From UBA2040 sp963977135 (GTDB lineage: Bacteria; Bacteroidota; Bacteroidia; Flavobacteriales_D; Crocinitomicaceae), in the NCBI GenBank assembly GCA_963977135.1, contig CAXBNN010000001.1, forward strand, positions 372,001 to 436,000: 64,000 nt of DNA. Reading direction: 5' to 3'. Every line of letters starts with the position of its first letter. The stretch's first letter is position 1. A model generated the notes under the pieces. That model was given only the letters and a program-made list of their open reading frames with translations. It made no database searches and was not told the DNA's origin. Below are positions 1-8,809 of this stretch, piece by piece. Made by a program: the position numbers and the translations under genes.

Positions 1-536
1 TCGACGAAAACAAAATCAAAAGTTTGCTCCGGATTTTTCTCGAAGAAGTCTGAAAAAGTAGAATTGACCAAAACAACATTCTCCAATTTCATTTCCTGAA
101 AAAGACTTTTCGCCTCATTTGCGGTTTCTTGGCAGGCTTCAATCGTAGTAACCTTTCCAGTTTTTACTGCATTTGATAAATAAACAGTGGTGAAACCCAA
201 TGAGGTTCCCATTTCCAGAACAGAATCACATTGAAATTCTTTGACCAGTTTGAATAATATTCGCTGATACTTCAGGCTTGAACGGCTGTTCTTATAAATG
301 CTTTGAATACTTCGTTCAAATCCCATTTTTTTAGAACCTGCACCAAAGTCTTTTACCTGAATCTTTCTGTTTTGTCTTTTTGCTATGTTACGAAACACTT
401 TTAGCTCGTTTTCGTATGCTAGATTTGATGTGCTCGATGTAATGCAATTTTTTATTTTTGCAGCCGTTTCATTGGTATCTGTGGATTTTAAGTTGGCTTT
501 CCATAGATATTGAATATATTCGAGTACCAAGTTCAT
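1..536 (-). CDS. Class I SAM-dependent methyltransferase, C-terminus cut by window edge
   Basis: The visible N-terminal ~178 residues start MNLVLEYIQYLWKANLK. They contain a SAM-binding motif I (LEMGTSLGFTT, roughly residues 100-110), an acidic residue after beta-2 (TTIEA) and FDFVFVD at the edge, as in O-methyltransferase-like Rossmann enzymes. The long N-terminal helix region resembles Bacteroidota methyltransferases of unknown substrate. The substrate cannot be told from sequence. The ATG (534-536) overlaps the ATG of the divergent DUF4301 gene by two bases, so this gene has almost no private 5' region and its promoter must lie inside that gene. The remainder of the protein is beyond position 1. 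Confidence 0.75.
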   Translation of the reverse strand, partial: MNLVLEYIQYLWKANLKSTDTNETAAKIKNCITSSTSNLAYENELKVFRNIAKRQNRKIQVKDFGAGSKKMGFERSIQSIYKNSRSSLKYQRILFKLVKEFQCDSVLEMGTSLGFTTVYLSNAVKTGKVTTIEACQETANEAKSLFQEMKLENVVLVNSTFSDFFEKNPEQTFDFVFV

Positions 537-1968
537 GTTGCAAATAAACGAAGAATTGAAAATAAACTTACCCAAAGAAGTCGAAACTCAGAAACAAAGA
601 ATACAAAATGGCAATCCACCTTTGGAATTGATCGGACCATGTCGGGTAGAAGAAGGTATTTTGAAATTCTCGGATTCTGAATTGAACCATTTGACAGAAA
701 GAGCTTTGTCGAGTAAAAAGGCGGTTGGCTTTTTCATTCCAGCTTCTGGGTCGGGATCTCGAATGTTTCAATTTTTATACAGCTATTTAAGTTCTCCAAC
801 GGAAGAAAATTCGGCGAAGGTGGAAAGGTTTTTCAATAGCATGGATAAAATGGCTTTTTATACCATTTTGCCAATTGAAATGCAAGATAAATTGCAACGT
901 GGCGATTATAACATTCAAGAAGTTGCAGAATTTATTCTTGGCGAAAAAGGTTTTGGTTTGGGAATTTTACCAAAAGGACTTATTCCTTTTCATAAAATCG
1001 ATCAATTCGTTTTAAATCCCTTCCAAGATCAGATATTGCAAGGGGAAAGAGTGCTTTCTCACGTAGCAAAATTTCATTTTACAATTCAGAAAGAATTCGA
1101 AGATAAGGTAAGGGAAAGCATCGAAAACTTAAGGAAATTTACTGGTCCAGGTAAAAGAATTGATTTCTCCGAACAAAATCCTGAAAGTGATGCCTATGCT
1201 TTTTGTGAAGACAACGAAGTCGTTCAAATTGATGGAAATGGCCCTTTGAGACGACCTTCGGGGCATGGAGCTTTGCTTGAAAATTTGAATTCCGTTCAGG
1301 AGGAGATAGTCTTGATCAAAAACATTGACAATATCCAACATTTTGATTTTGCGGATAACGCTACCAAAACATGGCAAGTGCTTATTGGGCTTCTAGTTGA
1401 AGTCAAAGAAAAAATGGATGAATTGATTTCTAATTTTTCAAAGCAAGCTTTCTTAGATTTCAATTTGAAATATCAACTTTATCATGTTCAGGAAGCAGAA
1501 TCATGGTCGGATGACAAGATTAAATCTTTGCTTAGTCGCCCTCTGCGCGCTTGCGGAATGGTGCGAAATATGGGACAAGCTGGAGGTGGACCATATTGGG
1601 TTAAAGATGCGGAAAGTACAAGCAAACAAATCGTTGAAAAGGCGCAAATTGCACATACGGATGCTCAGCAATCGTTGATGGTGAAAAGCACGCACTTTAA
1701 TCCTGTGATGATGGCACTTTCAACCAGAGACAGCGTAGGAAATAAATTTAACCTTCGTGACTTTATGGATGAAGAGAAGTATTTCATTGTAGAGAAAGAG
1801 TACCAAGGAAAAAAGATCAGATATTGCGAGCTTCCTGGATTGTGGAATGGTTCAATGGCAAATTGGAATACTTTGTTTGTGGATATCCCCAATAAAGTTT
1901 TCAGTCCTGTAAAAACAATGTTGGATTTATTGCAACCAGCTCATCAATCAAAGAATATCAATGAGTAA
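535..1968 (+). CDS. DUF4301 family protein
   Basis: This 477-residue cytosolic protein has no signal peptide. It carries the DUF4301 hallmarks: an N-terminal stretch followed by FFIPASGSGSRMFQFL (about residues 66-81), a sugar-nucleotidyltransferase-like glycine/serine loop, then GGGPYWVKD and STHFNPVMMALS, and ends with a conserved PGLWNGSMANWNT segment. The family is nearly confined to Bacteroidota and its function is not established; the loop suggests a nucleotide-binding role, which is inference. Length fits the family. The stop overlaps the next gene by 8 bases, so the two are probably co-translated. A TATTTTTG box at 453-460, inside the divergent methyltransferase gene, is a possible promoter. 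Confidence 0.8.
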   Translation: MLQINEELKINLPKEVETQKQRIQNGNPPLELIGPCRVEEGILKFSDSELNHLTERALSSKKAVGFFIPASGSGSRMFQFLYSYLSSPTEENSAKVERFFNSMDKMAFYTILPIEMQDKLQRGDYNIQEVAEFILGEKGFGLGILPKGLIPFHKIDQFVLNPFQDQILQGERVLSHVAKFHFTIQKEFEDKVRESIENLRKFTGPGKRIDFSEQNPESDAYAFCEDNEVVQIDGNGPLRRPSGHGALLENLNSVQEEIVLIKNIDNIQHFDFADNATKTWQVLIGLLVEVKEKMDELISNFSKQAFLDFNLKYQLYHVQEAESWSDDKIKSLLSRPLRACGMVRNMGQAGGGPYWVKDAESTSKQIVEKAQIAHTDAQQSLMVKSTHFNPVMMALSTRDSVGNKFNLRDFMDEEKYFIVEKEYQGKKIRYCELPGLWNGSMANWNTLFVDIPNKVFSPVKTMLDLLQPAHQSKNINE

Positions 1969-2332
1969 TAAAAAAATCACTTTAGTAATTGGAGCTTCAA
2001 CTAATCCTGAACGATATTCTTATAAAGCAATTCGTTCATTAAAGGCACATGGGCAAGAGGTTAAAGCCTATGGATTGAGAAAAGGAGAAGTTGAAGGAGT
2101 TATTTTTGAAACGGAGAAAATTCCTTTTGAAAATATTGATACGGTAACTTTATATGTTGGTCCTCAAAACCAAGAGGATTTGATCGATTATATTATTAAT
2201 GACATAAAACCTAGAAGAATAATATTCAATCCAGGAACAGAAAATCCTGATTTCATTTCCAAAGCTGAAAAAGCGGGTATTTTTTGCGAAGTGGCTTGTA
2301 CTTTGGTTTTGTTGTCCATAGGACATTATTAA
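1961..2332 (+). CDS. CoA-binding domain protein (YccU-like)
   Basis: A 123-residue protein made of a single Rossmann CoA-binding domain. It shows VIGASTNPERYSYKAIRSL near the N-terminus (GAS-x2-P-x-RYS pattern), a mid-domain segment on polar partner strands and IIFNPGTENPDF, which matches the NPGTE signature of the YccU/CoA_binding_2 family. These stand-alone domains probably bind CoA or a nucleotide; their physiological role is unclear. It overlaps the upstream DUF4301 gene by 8 nt in another frame, suggesting translational coupling. Confidence 0.85.
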   Translation: MSNKKITLVIGASTNPERYSYKAIRSLKAHGQEVKAYGLRKGEVEGVIFETEKIPFENIDTVTLYVGPQNQEDLIDYIINDIKPRRIIFNPGTENPDFISKAEKAGIFCEVACTLVLLSIGHY

Positions 2333-2444
2333 GACTTGATATAAACTCATTTTGTGCATTTCATCCCTCTTGAACCCGCATAATTCAAACTAACCAGAGT
2401 ACTAGCGGCACGACATGTTTAGCTTTTTGTTTAGACTATAAGTT

Positions 2445-2780
2445 TTACCCGAAAAGATATCCTTCTATTGGACTGATTAGAAAATAGATGAAGGCTCCAA
2501 TAAATAGATTAATACCAAAAAGTGCGAAGTAAAAGAAACTCAGATTCATTTTATCCTTTTCCTCTATGGTTTTATAAAATAAGGCTGTGAAAAATGAGAT
2601 TATGAGCGCGGTGAACGCAATACAAAAAACTAATACGAGATGATCTAAAATTAGGTCAGCCGTGTAATTTGAAGATACAATTCCAAGAAAAGCGAGAAAG
2701 TAAATTGCAAGATTTATAGAAATCAACCACCTAGAAAAGGAGCGTGCTTTTGTGTTTATTTTATGATTTCTAGCAGCCAT
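2445..2780 (-). CDS. Small membrane protein of unknown function
   Basis: A 111-residue protein with three likely membrane segments (about residues 19-38, 45-68 and 80-104) and a basic N-terminus (MAARNHKINTKARSFSR). I do not recognise a family. It starts four bases after the DUF58 gene stop and is probably the last gene of an EamA-DUF58-membrane protein transcription unit. Its position suggests that it accompanies the DUF58 protein at the membrane, which is inference only. Confidence 0.6.
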   Translation of the reverse strand: MAARNHKINTKARSFSRWLISINLAIYFLAFLGIVSSNYTADLILDHLVLVFCIAFTALIISFFTALFYKTIEEKDKMNLSFFYFALFGINLFIGAFIYFLISPIEGYLFG

Positions 2781-2784
2781 TTCT

Positions 2785-3702
2785 CTACATCATTTTCCCT
2801 CGCTTGATCAAATATTTCAACAATATTTGCTCATATCCTTCATCAATATCTGCAGGCATAAAATCAATTCTGTTTTGAATGCTTCGTAATTCAATTTCTT
2901 TGAAATAAGCTTGAATTTCTTGTTGGTATTTCTCCTTTATTTCAGCTGGTTGTAGACGCATTTTTTCGCCCGTTTCCATATCAACAAGTGTATACGGACG
3001 GTTTTCTAAATTGAAATCGATTTCATTCTTTTTGTCCGTAACATGAAACAAGATTATTTCGTGTTTTCTATGTTTCAAATGCTGTAAAGCTTGAAAAAGC
3101 TCGTCAGTTTTACTCGGATCGTCGAGCAAATCTGAAAAAATGACAATCAATGATCGTTGGTGACTTAGTTCGGCAATGGCATGTAAAGCTTCTACAGCAT
3201 TGGTTGTAGTTTGTGCTTTTTCGTCATAGCCTTGTAAACATTTCTCCAATTCGCTGTACAAATACAAATGGTGCCTTTGGCTAGATTTGGCTTCGGTGTG
3301 TAAATTTAATTTATCGCTAAACATTGAAATACCAACAGCGTCTCGCTGTCTTTTAAGCAATTCAATTAATGAAGCCGCCGCATAGACTGAAAAATGCAAT
3401 TTGTTGTGCTCTTTCAAGGGATAATACATGGAGCCGGAAGTGTCAATCACTATCTGACAGCGCAAATTGGTTTCTTCTTCGTACTTCTTTGTGAACATTT
3501 TATCTGAACGAGCAAAGAGTTTCCAATCAATATGGCGAGTAGATTCGCCCTTGTTGTAAAGCCTGTGTTCAGCAAACTCAACAGAAAAACCATGGAAAGG
3601 GCTTTTGTGCATTCCTGTAATAAATCCTTCAACCACTTGTTTGGCGAGAATTTCAAGATTTCCAAAATGCGCGAGATTTACTCTGTTTATCGTTTCTTTC
3701 AC
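2785..3702 (-). CDS. DUF58 (VWA-like) domain protein
   Basis: This 305-residue soluble protein is a typical short Bacteroidota DUF58 protein. It has FAEHRLYNKGESTRHIDWK (the conserved Y-x-G-D/E-x3-x-IDW segment) at about residues 44-62 and a von Willebrand A-like MIDAS DTSGSM near residue 89. DUF58 proteins usually work with MoxR AAA+ ATPases in maturation of envelope or protein complexes, but no moxR is present in this window. The start is GTG: the codons immediately upstream in frame are a TAA stop and AGT, so no ATG start is possible before it. It lies 9 nt after the EamA gene and 4 nt before the small membrane protein. Confidence 0.85.
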   Translation of the reverse strand: MKETINRVNLAHFGNLEILAKQVVEGFITGMHKSPFHGFSVEFAEHRLYNKGESTRHIDWKLFARSDKMFTKKYEEETNLRCQIVIDTSGSMYYPLKEHNKLHFSVYAAASLIELLKRQRDAVGISMFSDKLNLHTEAKSSQRHHLYLYSELEKCLQGYDEKAQTTTNAVEALHAIAELSHQRSLIVIFSDLLDDPSKTDELFQALQHLKHRKHEIILFHVTDKKNEIDFNLENRPYTLVDMETGEKMRLQPAEIKEKYQQEIQAYFKEIELRSIQNRIDFMPADIDEGYEQILLKYLIKRGKMM

Positions 3703-3711
3703 ACTTTAAAA

Positions 3712-4611
3712 TTAAGCATTTGATTTCATTTTATGCTGGTAAAGCGTGTTTAGAATAACACAAATTATAATAATAAACATTCCGATAATTGGAATTCCAT
3801 TGAGTCTTTCGTCAAAAACAAACCAGCCGATAAGTATAGCATATATAGCGCCTAAATATTGAAATGGGACAATTTTGGCTGTGTCAGCAGTGTGGAGTGC
3901 CTTGGTCATTAGAATCTGAGCAATCTGCGTAAAAACGCCAATGAGCAGTAATACCAGCCATTCCCAAGCAACAGGTGTTACGAAATCAAATAAACACCAA
4001 ATTCCAGTAAACGGTAAAGCAAGCATGGGGAAATAGAGAACAATAGTAATCGGTTTATCCGTATTTTTTAGTTTCACAATGGCCACGTAGGCTATAGCAG
4101 AGAAAAAAGCTGAAACGATTCCTAAAATCATCCAAAGGGGATTTATTTGAACGCCGGATTCTGGAAGGAAATTTTCAAAAGCAATAAGTATAACTCCACA
4201 AAAAGCTAGAAGAATTAAAATCCATTGTAATTTAAATATCTTCTCTTTTAAAATTAGCGCTGCCAAAATAACGGTAAAAATAGGAGAGAGGTATTGTAAT
4301 ATCGAAGCAACCGCTAAAGGTAAATTTTGAAGCGTAAAGAAGAATATTGTTAAAGCAATTACTCCTGCTATTCCTCTAACAAACAACCATGGTTTGTTAT
4401 TTCCAAAAAAAGGGATTTTCTTTTTTTTGATCACAAATGCGCTAATCGCAAAAGATACTAAAGAGCGAAAAAAAACTAATTCATGAGCGCCGTAGGATTC
4501 AAAATGGAAATATTCGCTTGCTTCACTATTACCACTGAGTAATTTCACCAAAAAGTTGACGAAAATAAAACTCAAACCTGAAAGTAAAATATAGCGAATG
4601 CCTAAGAGCAT
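3712..4611 (-). CDS. DMT-superfamily EamA transporter
   Basis: A 299-residue polytopic inner-membrane protein with about ten hydrophobic segments arranged as two five-helix halves. Each half ends in the pattern seen in EamA repeats (ASILQYLSPIFTVILAALI in the first, VPFQYLGAIYAILIGWFVF in the second). Such proteins export metabolites or drugs, or import nucleotide sugars; the substrate cannot be told here. It is the first gene of the minus-strand group with the DUF58 gene, and has a TATTTTTG promoter box 28 nt upstream of its ATG. Confidence 0.85.
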   Translation of the reverse strand: MLLGIRYILLSGLSFIFVNFLVKLLSGNSEASEYFHFESYGAHELVFFRSLVSFAISAFVIKKKKIPFFGNNKPWLFVRGIAGVIALTIFFFTLQNLPLAVASILQYLSPIFTVILAALILKEKIFKLQWILILLAFCGVILIAFENFLPESGVQINPLWMILGIVSAFFSAIAYVAIVKLKNTDKPITIVLYFPMLALPFTGIWCLFDFVTPVAWEWLVLLLIGVFTQIAQILMTKALHTADTAKIVPFQYLGAIYAILIGWFVFDERLNGIPIIGMFIIIICVILNTLYQHKMKSNA

Positions 4612-4639
4612 ATTTTTCGGATCTTTTTTTCGTGTAGTG

Positions 4640-4647
4640 CAAAAATA
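4640..4647 (-). promoter_or_regulatory. Candidate promoter -7 box TATTTTTG for the EamA gene
   Basis: Read on the minus strand the sequence is TATTTTTG, an exact match to the Bacteroidota -7 consensus TAnnTTTG, 28 nt upstream of the EamA ATG. I found no TTG at the usual -33 distance, so this is a half-match. Confidence 0.4.
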
Positions 4648-4738
4648 GCTGAATTATCAAGGGTAGTTTGATTGAAAGATGGAATTAAGGTTTTTTTTGA
4701 TACAATATTCTCTAAAGATTTACGTAATTTCGTTTAAC

Positions 4739-5389
4739 ATGAGCCGTCTAAATATCTATTGTATCATATTCGCTTTAATAATTGCCTCGGGAAATCTTGA
4801 TGCTCAAAATATCAACCCTAGAGCTAGTTTTCAAGTAAATATTGGATTACCAGTAAATACGACCAACAAAGCATTCAAAGGAATAATGCAAGGATTGGTA
4901 AACGGAAGTACCCATTTTCAGTATACATTAGATAATACCTTGTGCTTTGGATTAGGTGTAAATTATTCCTATTTCACTTTGAATGAATTTAAAGTTTCTG
5001 AAAAAATAAAAGGAGGCTTGCAAATGGGGTCTTTATTTGCCAAAGTAGGACAAGAGAAGTTTCATACCAGTAATTTTGGAACAGATATAGGCATAAAAGC
5101 TGGCTATAATTTTTCCGTTTTTAACTCGGATTCATTAACTTCTCAAGGTAATAGGAATGAAATTTCTCGCAATTTTTATATAGAACCACAAGTGGGTATA
5201 ATGTTAACGATGGATGAGAATACTTCTATTAAGTTAGCTGTTGGTTACGTGTTCCAAGACTTTGGTTTTAGCCCTTCTCTTATGGGCTTGTCGTCAAACA
5301 ACGGCTTTGATTCGGCAAATTTTAACAAAATCACTCAATATTTAACAATTGGTTTTGGTTACACCCATTATTTTAAAACTAGAAAATAA
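4739..5389 (+). CDS. Outer-membrane beta-barrel protein
   Basis: The 216-residue product has a cleavable signal peptide (MSRLNIYCIIFALIIASGNLDAQ) followed by alternating strands rich in aromatic residues and ending FGYTHYFKTRK, the short aromatic end of small PorT/OmpW-like barrels. I chose the ATG at 4739 because an upstream in-frame ATG at 4679 would add 20 residues ahead of an otherwise complete signal peptide. Function unknown. It stands alone between a divergent transporter and the T9SS protein gene. Confidence 0.65.
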   Translation: MSRLNIYCIIFALIIASGNLDAQNINPRASFQVNIGLPVNTTNKAFKGIMQGLVNGSTHFQYTLDNTLCFGLGVNYSYFTLNEFKVSEKIKGGLQMGSLFAKVGQEKFHTSNFGTDIGIKAGYNFSVFNSDSLTSQGNRNEISRNFYIEPQVGIMLTMDENTSIKLAVGYVFQDFGFSPSLMGLSSNNGFDSANFNKITQYLTIGFGYTHYFKTRK

Positions 5390-5393
5390 GTTT

Positions 5394-5401
5394 TATATTC
5401 G
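5394..5401 (+). promoter_or_regulatory. Candidate promoter box TATATTCG
   Basis: TATATTCG lies 55 nt before the ATG of the 1102-residue T9SS protein. It matches TAnnTTTG except for C in the seventh position, a variant that recurs in this window (27225, 35230, 36151, 50353). Confidence 0.3.
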
Positions 5402-5456
5402 TGCAACGTGGTCTTGAATTGTCACGTCTTAAAAGTGTTATTATTCCATTAAAGCC

Positions 5457-8400
5457 ATGAAAAACAATATTCTTCTATTGATATTTTTGCTATTCGCAGG
5501 ATTGTCCTTTTCTCAGACTCCAACTCTCAAAAATGTTATTACCGTCGACTCTAAAGAGTATCAAGACGCGAAAATGGCTGGAACTTTGGATCAGTATACG
5601 GTCAAAAATGCCGTTAGTGGAACATTTAGCCCAAGTTTACCGGGTCAATTTGATCTAAGAAAGAAGAAAATTAAAGGAGGAATACCTCCAAAAGCTAGTG
5701 GTTGTAATTGTTACGTCGATCCTGATTCAACTTATCTTTTAGCCTTAGCTCCAAATGACGATGGATTCAGTGCTGCAATTACTATACCATTTTCTTTTTG
5801 TTTTTATGGTGATACGGTTACTACTATGTACATCAATAATAATGGTAATATCACTTTTGGATCAGGGCTTTCTGCATTTAGTTCGACAGCGTTCCCTTCA
5901 GCTAATAATCAAATAATTGCCCCATTTTGGGCCGATGTTGATACTCGAAATGGGAATGGGCAAGTTCTTTATAAAGTTACACCAACTGCTATTTATATTA
6001 ATTGGAAGGATGTCGGTTATTATAGTCAACAAGGAGATAAATTAAATTCTTTTCAATTGATTATTTCTGATGGTTTGGATCCGGTTATTGATGGCGGAAA
6101 CGTTGCTTTTTGTTATGAAGATATGCAATGGACCACTGGAAGTGCCTCTCAAGGAGTTAATGGTTTCGGTGGAATTCCTGCAACAGCTGGAGCAAATAAA
6201 GGAAACAATATTAATTATTTTTTAATTGCCCGATTTGATCATCCTGGAACTGATTTCGACGGTGCGCTTGGAAATCCTGATGGAATAAGTTGGTTGGATA
6301 ATAAAAGTTTCTTTTTTGACATATGTAATTTTATTAATATTCCTCCAGTACCAAATGGAGCTTCATCATGTGACACATTTCGGGTCTGTTCAATTGGTGA
6401 TACAGCGGATGTTCAATTTATATTTCTTTCCCCAGAAGCCACTCAATCGACTAGTATAACCATAAGTGCTCCTACACTGCCCAACCTTCAGGTAGTTACA
6501 AATGCACCTGGAAATACAGCCTATACTGTGTTGAGAGTTCCGGGTACTGCTGCAACTGTAGGAACACATACAGTTGTAATAACTGCAACAGATAACTTTA
6601 CTCCTGCTGGAGTAACTCAACTGAATTTAACCGTCATTATTGATTCAACCGGTACGAGTAATTTTAATCCAAGTCTTTCGCCTCTCAGTGGCTGCGACTC
6701 AATTTTGGTAGACGTTTTAGGTGGTGGTTACGATTCATATTTATGGGATAACTTACTTCTCGATTCGGCGGTCTATGTTAGTAGTGCCCTCCAAAATTTC
6801 GGAGTAACTGTAGAGAAAAATGGTTGTTTCAAAAGAGTTTCAGCAAATTTCTTAGTTGCACCATCATTCACAGTTAACCTATTGGGAAACAATATGCTAT
6901 GTAGCGCAGTTCCCACTTCATTGTATCAACTTCCGGATTCGTTGAATTATGGCTCAGTTACTTGGGGATTGACGAATCCAGGGTTAGATAGTTTATATAG
7001 TAACAACTTTGGACCTGGATCTTATACCGTCAATGTTACAGATACTCTAGGTGTTTGTTCTGAGAGTGCATCATTTAACATAACTCAATTGCCTCCTCTA
7101 TCGGTATCGCCGGATACTGCAGTATGTGCAAATACATATACAGTTAATGCATCAGGCGGATCTGGTTCAGGATCATGGTCCTCGGTAGGTACACCTATTC
7201 CAAGCGGAATGATTCCAACAACAGGAGGAAACACATTGCTCACATTTTCGACAACGGGTGTTTACACTTTAGTATATACGGATGCAACTTGTAACGAATC
7301 AGATACAGTAGTACTTACTATTTCTAAGCCTATAACCTCTCTTTTCTCAGCAAGTAATCCTTTCTATTGTCCAGGAACGCCGGGATCTTTATATACAGTA
7401 GCTAACTCAACAAGATATCAAACAATAACATGGGGAAACAATCCAAATTTAGATGGTATTGCTTCTCATATTCTACCGGCTGGAGTTTATACGTGCACAG
7501 TTACGGACACTTTAGGTTTGTGTAGTGCTTCTATATTATTTAATGTTACAACTCAACCGGATATTGTTCTAATGCCTGATATTACAATTTGTACTGATAC
7601 CTTAACAATGGTTTCTAATACAGGTGGGGGAGCGCCAAATTCTGGTACATGGAGTGTCTTGCCGGGTTCACAGTCTCCAATCTTCCAGAATTTGAACAAC
7701 TTAAACCAACTATTGACTTTCCCAACATATGGTGTTTACTCAATTGCTTATACAGCGAGTAACTGTCCAGATAAAGATACACTAGTTGTTACGTATGCGG
7801 CACCTTCTCCGTTAAACTTCAATAATCCAGATTTCTTTGTTTGTCCCGGTACTAGTGAATTTATTGCTTTAGTGGATAGTGCAATTTTCACATCCGTTTC
7901 ATGGGGATTAGCTGACCCAATCTTGGATGCAATGTACTCGGCTAACCTCCCAGTTGGAGCTTATACGGTTAGTGTTGTTGATATTAATGGCTGTCCAAAT
8001 GATTCAGCTTTTAGCATTGTATCTCAACCTCCAGTAGTACTTACGCCACACCCATTTACTTGTGGTGACTCATTAGGTTTAGATGGTAATGCAGGTAACG
8101 ATGGTGGCTTGTGGACGAAGTTAAGCGGTCCAGGAACAGCAACTTTCTTTCCAGCTACTTCCATCCAAACATCGGTAAAATGGTCTAAGCCTGGAGTTTA
8201 CACTATAATTTATACTGAGCCTGTATGTCAAGATGCCGATACAATAGTTATTGATGTTACATTCTATCCTTATTCTGAAGTTGGAAATGAGTTGGGATGT
8301 ATAGGTGTATCTCAAACCTTATTCGCATATTCAATATGGGAGAATGTCACGAGTTATGTGTGGAGTGATGGTCAAACGGGGTCATCTGCAACTTTCTCAG

Positions 8401-8765
8401 AACCTGGCTATTATTACTTAGAATCTACGAATTCTTGTGGTACCCACATTTGGGATTTCTATTATGATGCAAGAGTTTGTGATATTGAAATGCCGAATGT
8501 ATTTACACCAAATGGAGATTTAGTTAATGGATTCTTCGGTCCAATTAATACGGATGGTTCAGGTTTTGCTTCTTTCAATATGAAACTTTTCAATCGTTGG
8601 GGGAATTTAATGTACGAAACTAGTGACATTACCAAAGGCTGGAATGGTATTTCACCTGAAGGTCAGCCTGCGGGAGATGGAGTTTATTTCTACGTAGTTA
8701 CAGCAAAAGATGTCGAAGGAAAAGATCTAAATAAACAAGGCTTCTTCCATCTAGTTGCTCAATAA
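5457..8765 (+). CDS. Large secreted protein: NIDO-like domain plus Ig-like repeats, T9SS type B tail
   Basis: The 1102-residue protein starts with a signal peptide (MKNNILLLIFLLFAGLSFSQ). Residues ~90-280 look like a nidogen-type (NIDO) domain: PFSFCFYGDTVTTMYINNNG, IIAPFWADVDTR and GNVAFCYEDMQWTTG. Four or so Ig/PKD-like repeats of ~110 residues follow, each with a pattern like TWG-x-NP-x-LD-x-LPAGVYT plus C-x-DT near a cysteine. The C-terminal ~90 residues (NVFTPNGD, FNRWGNLMYET, GWNG, GDGVYFYVVTA) are the gliding-motility-associated CHU_C domain, the type B sorting signal for the type IX secretion system. It is probably a cell-surface adhesin or is released; its ligand is unknown. Confidence 0.85.
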   Translation: MKNNILLLIFLLFAGLSFSQTPTLKNVITVDSKEYQDAKMAGTLDQYTVKNAVSGTFSPSLPGQFDLRKKKIKGGIPPKASGCNCYVDPDSTYLLALAPNDDGFSAAITIPFSFCFYGDTVTTMYINNNGNITFGSGLSAFSSTAFPSANNQIIAPFWADVDTRNGNGQVLYKVTPTAIYINWKDVGYYSQQGDKLNSFQLIISDGLDPVIDGGNVAFCYEDMQWTTGSASQGVNGFGGIPATAGANKGNNINYFLIARFDHPGTDFDGALGNPDGISWLDNKSFFFDICNFINIPPVPNGASSCDTFRVCSIGDTADVQFIFLSPEATQSTSITISAPTLPNLQVVTNAPGNTAYTVLRVPGTAATVGTHTVVITATDNFTPAGVTQLNLTVIIDSTGTSNFNPSLSPLSGCDSILVDVLGGGYDSYLWDNLLLDSAVYVSSALQNFGVTVEKNGCFKRVSANFLVAPSFTVNLLGNNMLCSAVPTSLYQLPDSLNYGSVTWGLTNPGLDSLYSNNFGPGSYTVNVTDTLGVCSESASFNITQLPPLSVSPDTAVCANTYTVNASGGSGSGSWSSVGTPIPSGMIPTTGGNTLLTFSTTGVYTLVYTDATCNESDTVVLTISKPITSLFSASNPFYCPGTPGSLYTVANSTRYQTITWGNNPNLDGIASHILPAGVYTCTVTDTLGLCSASILFNVTTQPDIVLMPDITICTDTLTMVSNTGGGAPNSGTWSVLPGSQSPIFQNLNNLNQLLTFPTYGVYSIAYTASNCPDKDTLVVTYAAPSPLNFNNPDFFVCPGTSEFIALVDSAIFTSVSWGLADPILDAMYSANLPVGAYTVSVVDINGCPNDSAFSIVSQPPVVLTPHPFTCGDSLGLDGNAGNDGGLWTKLSGPGTATFFPATSIQTSVKWSKPGVYTIIYTEPVCQDADTIVIDVTFYPYSEVGNELGCIGVSQTLFAYSIWENVTSYVWSDGQTGSSATFSEPGYYYLESTNSCGTHIWDFYYDARVCDIEMPNVFTPNGDLVNGFFGPINTDGSGFASFNMKLFNRWGNLMYETSDITKGWNGISPEGQPAGDGVYFYVVTAKDVEGKDLNKQGFFHLVAQ

Positions 8766-8782
8766 TTAGTAAAAGTTCTTTC

Positions 8783-8809
8783 CTTTTTTTCGATATTAGC
8801 GAAAAAAAG
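8783..8809 (+). other. Perfect 10-bp inverted repeat abutting the prmC start codon
   Basis: CTTTTTTTCG (8783-8792) pairs with CGAAAAAAAG (8800-8809) around a 7-nt loop. The 3' arm ends one base before the TTG start of prmC at 8810. It is not followed by a T-run on the plus strand, so it is not a classical terminator in that direction. It may still serve as a processing or translation-control hairpin. Confidence 0.5.

Noticed and set aside
5406..5427. Inverted repeat ACGTG-N12-CACGT before the T9SS type B gene
   Set aside because: Only five base pairs with a 12-nt spacer; likely chance.
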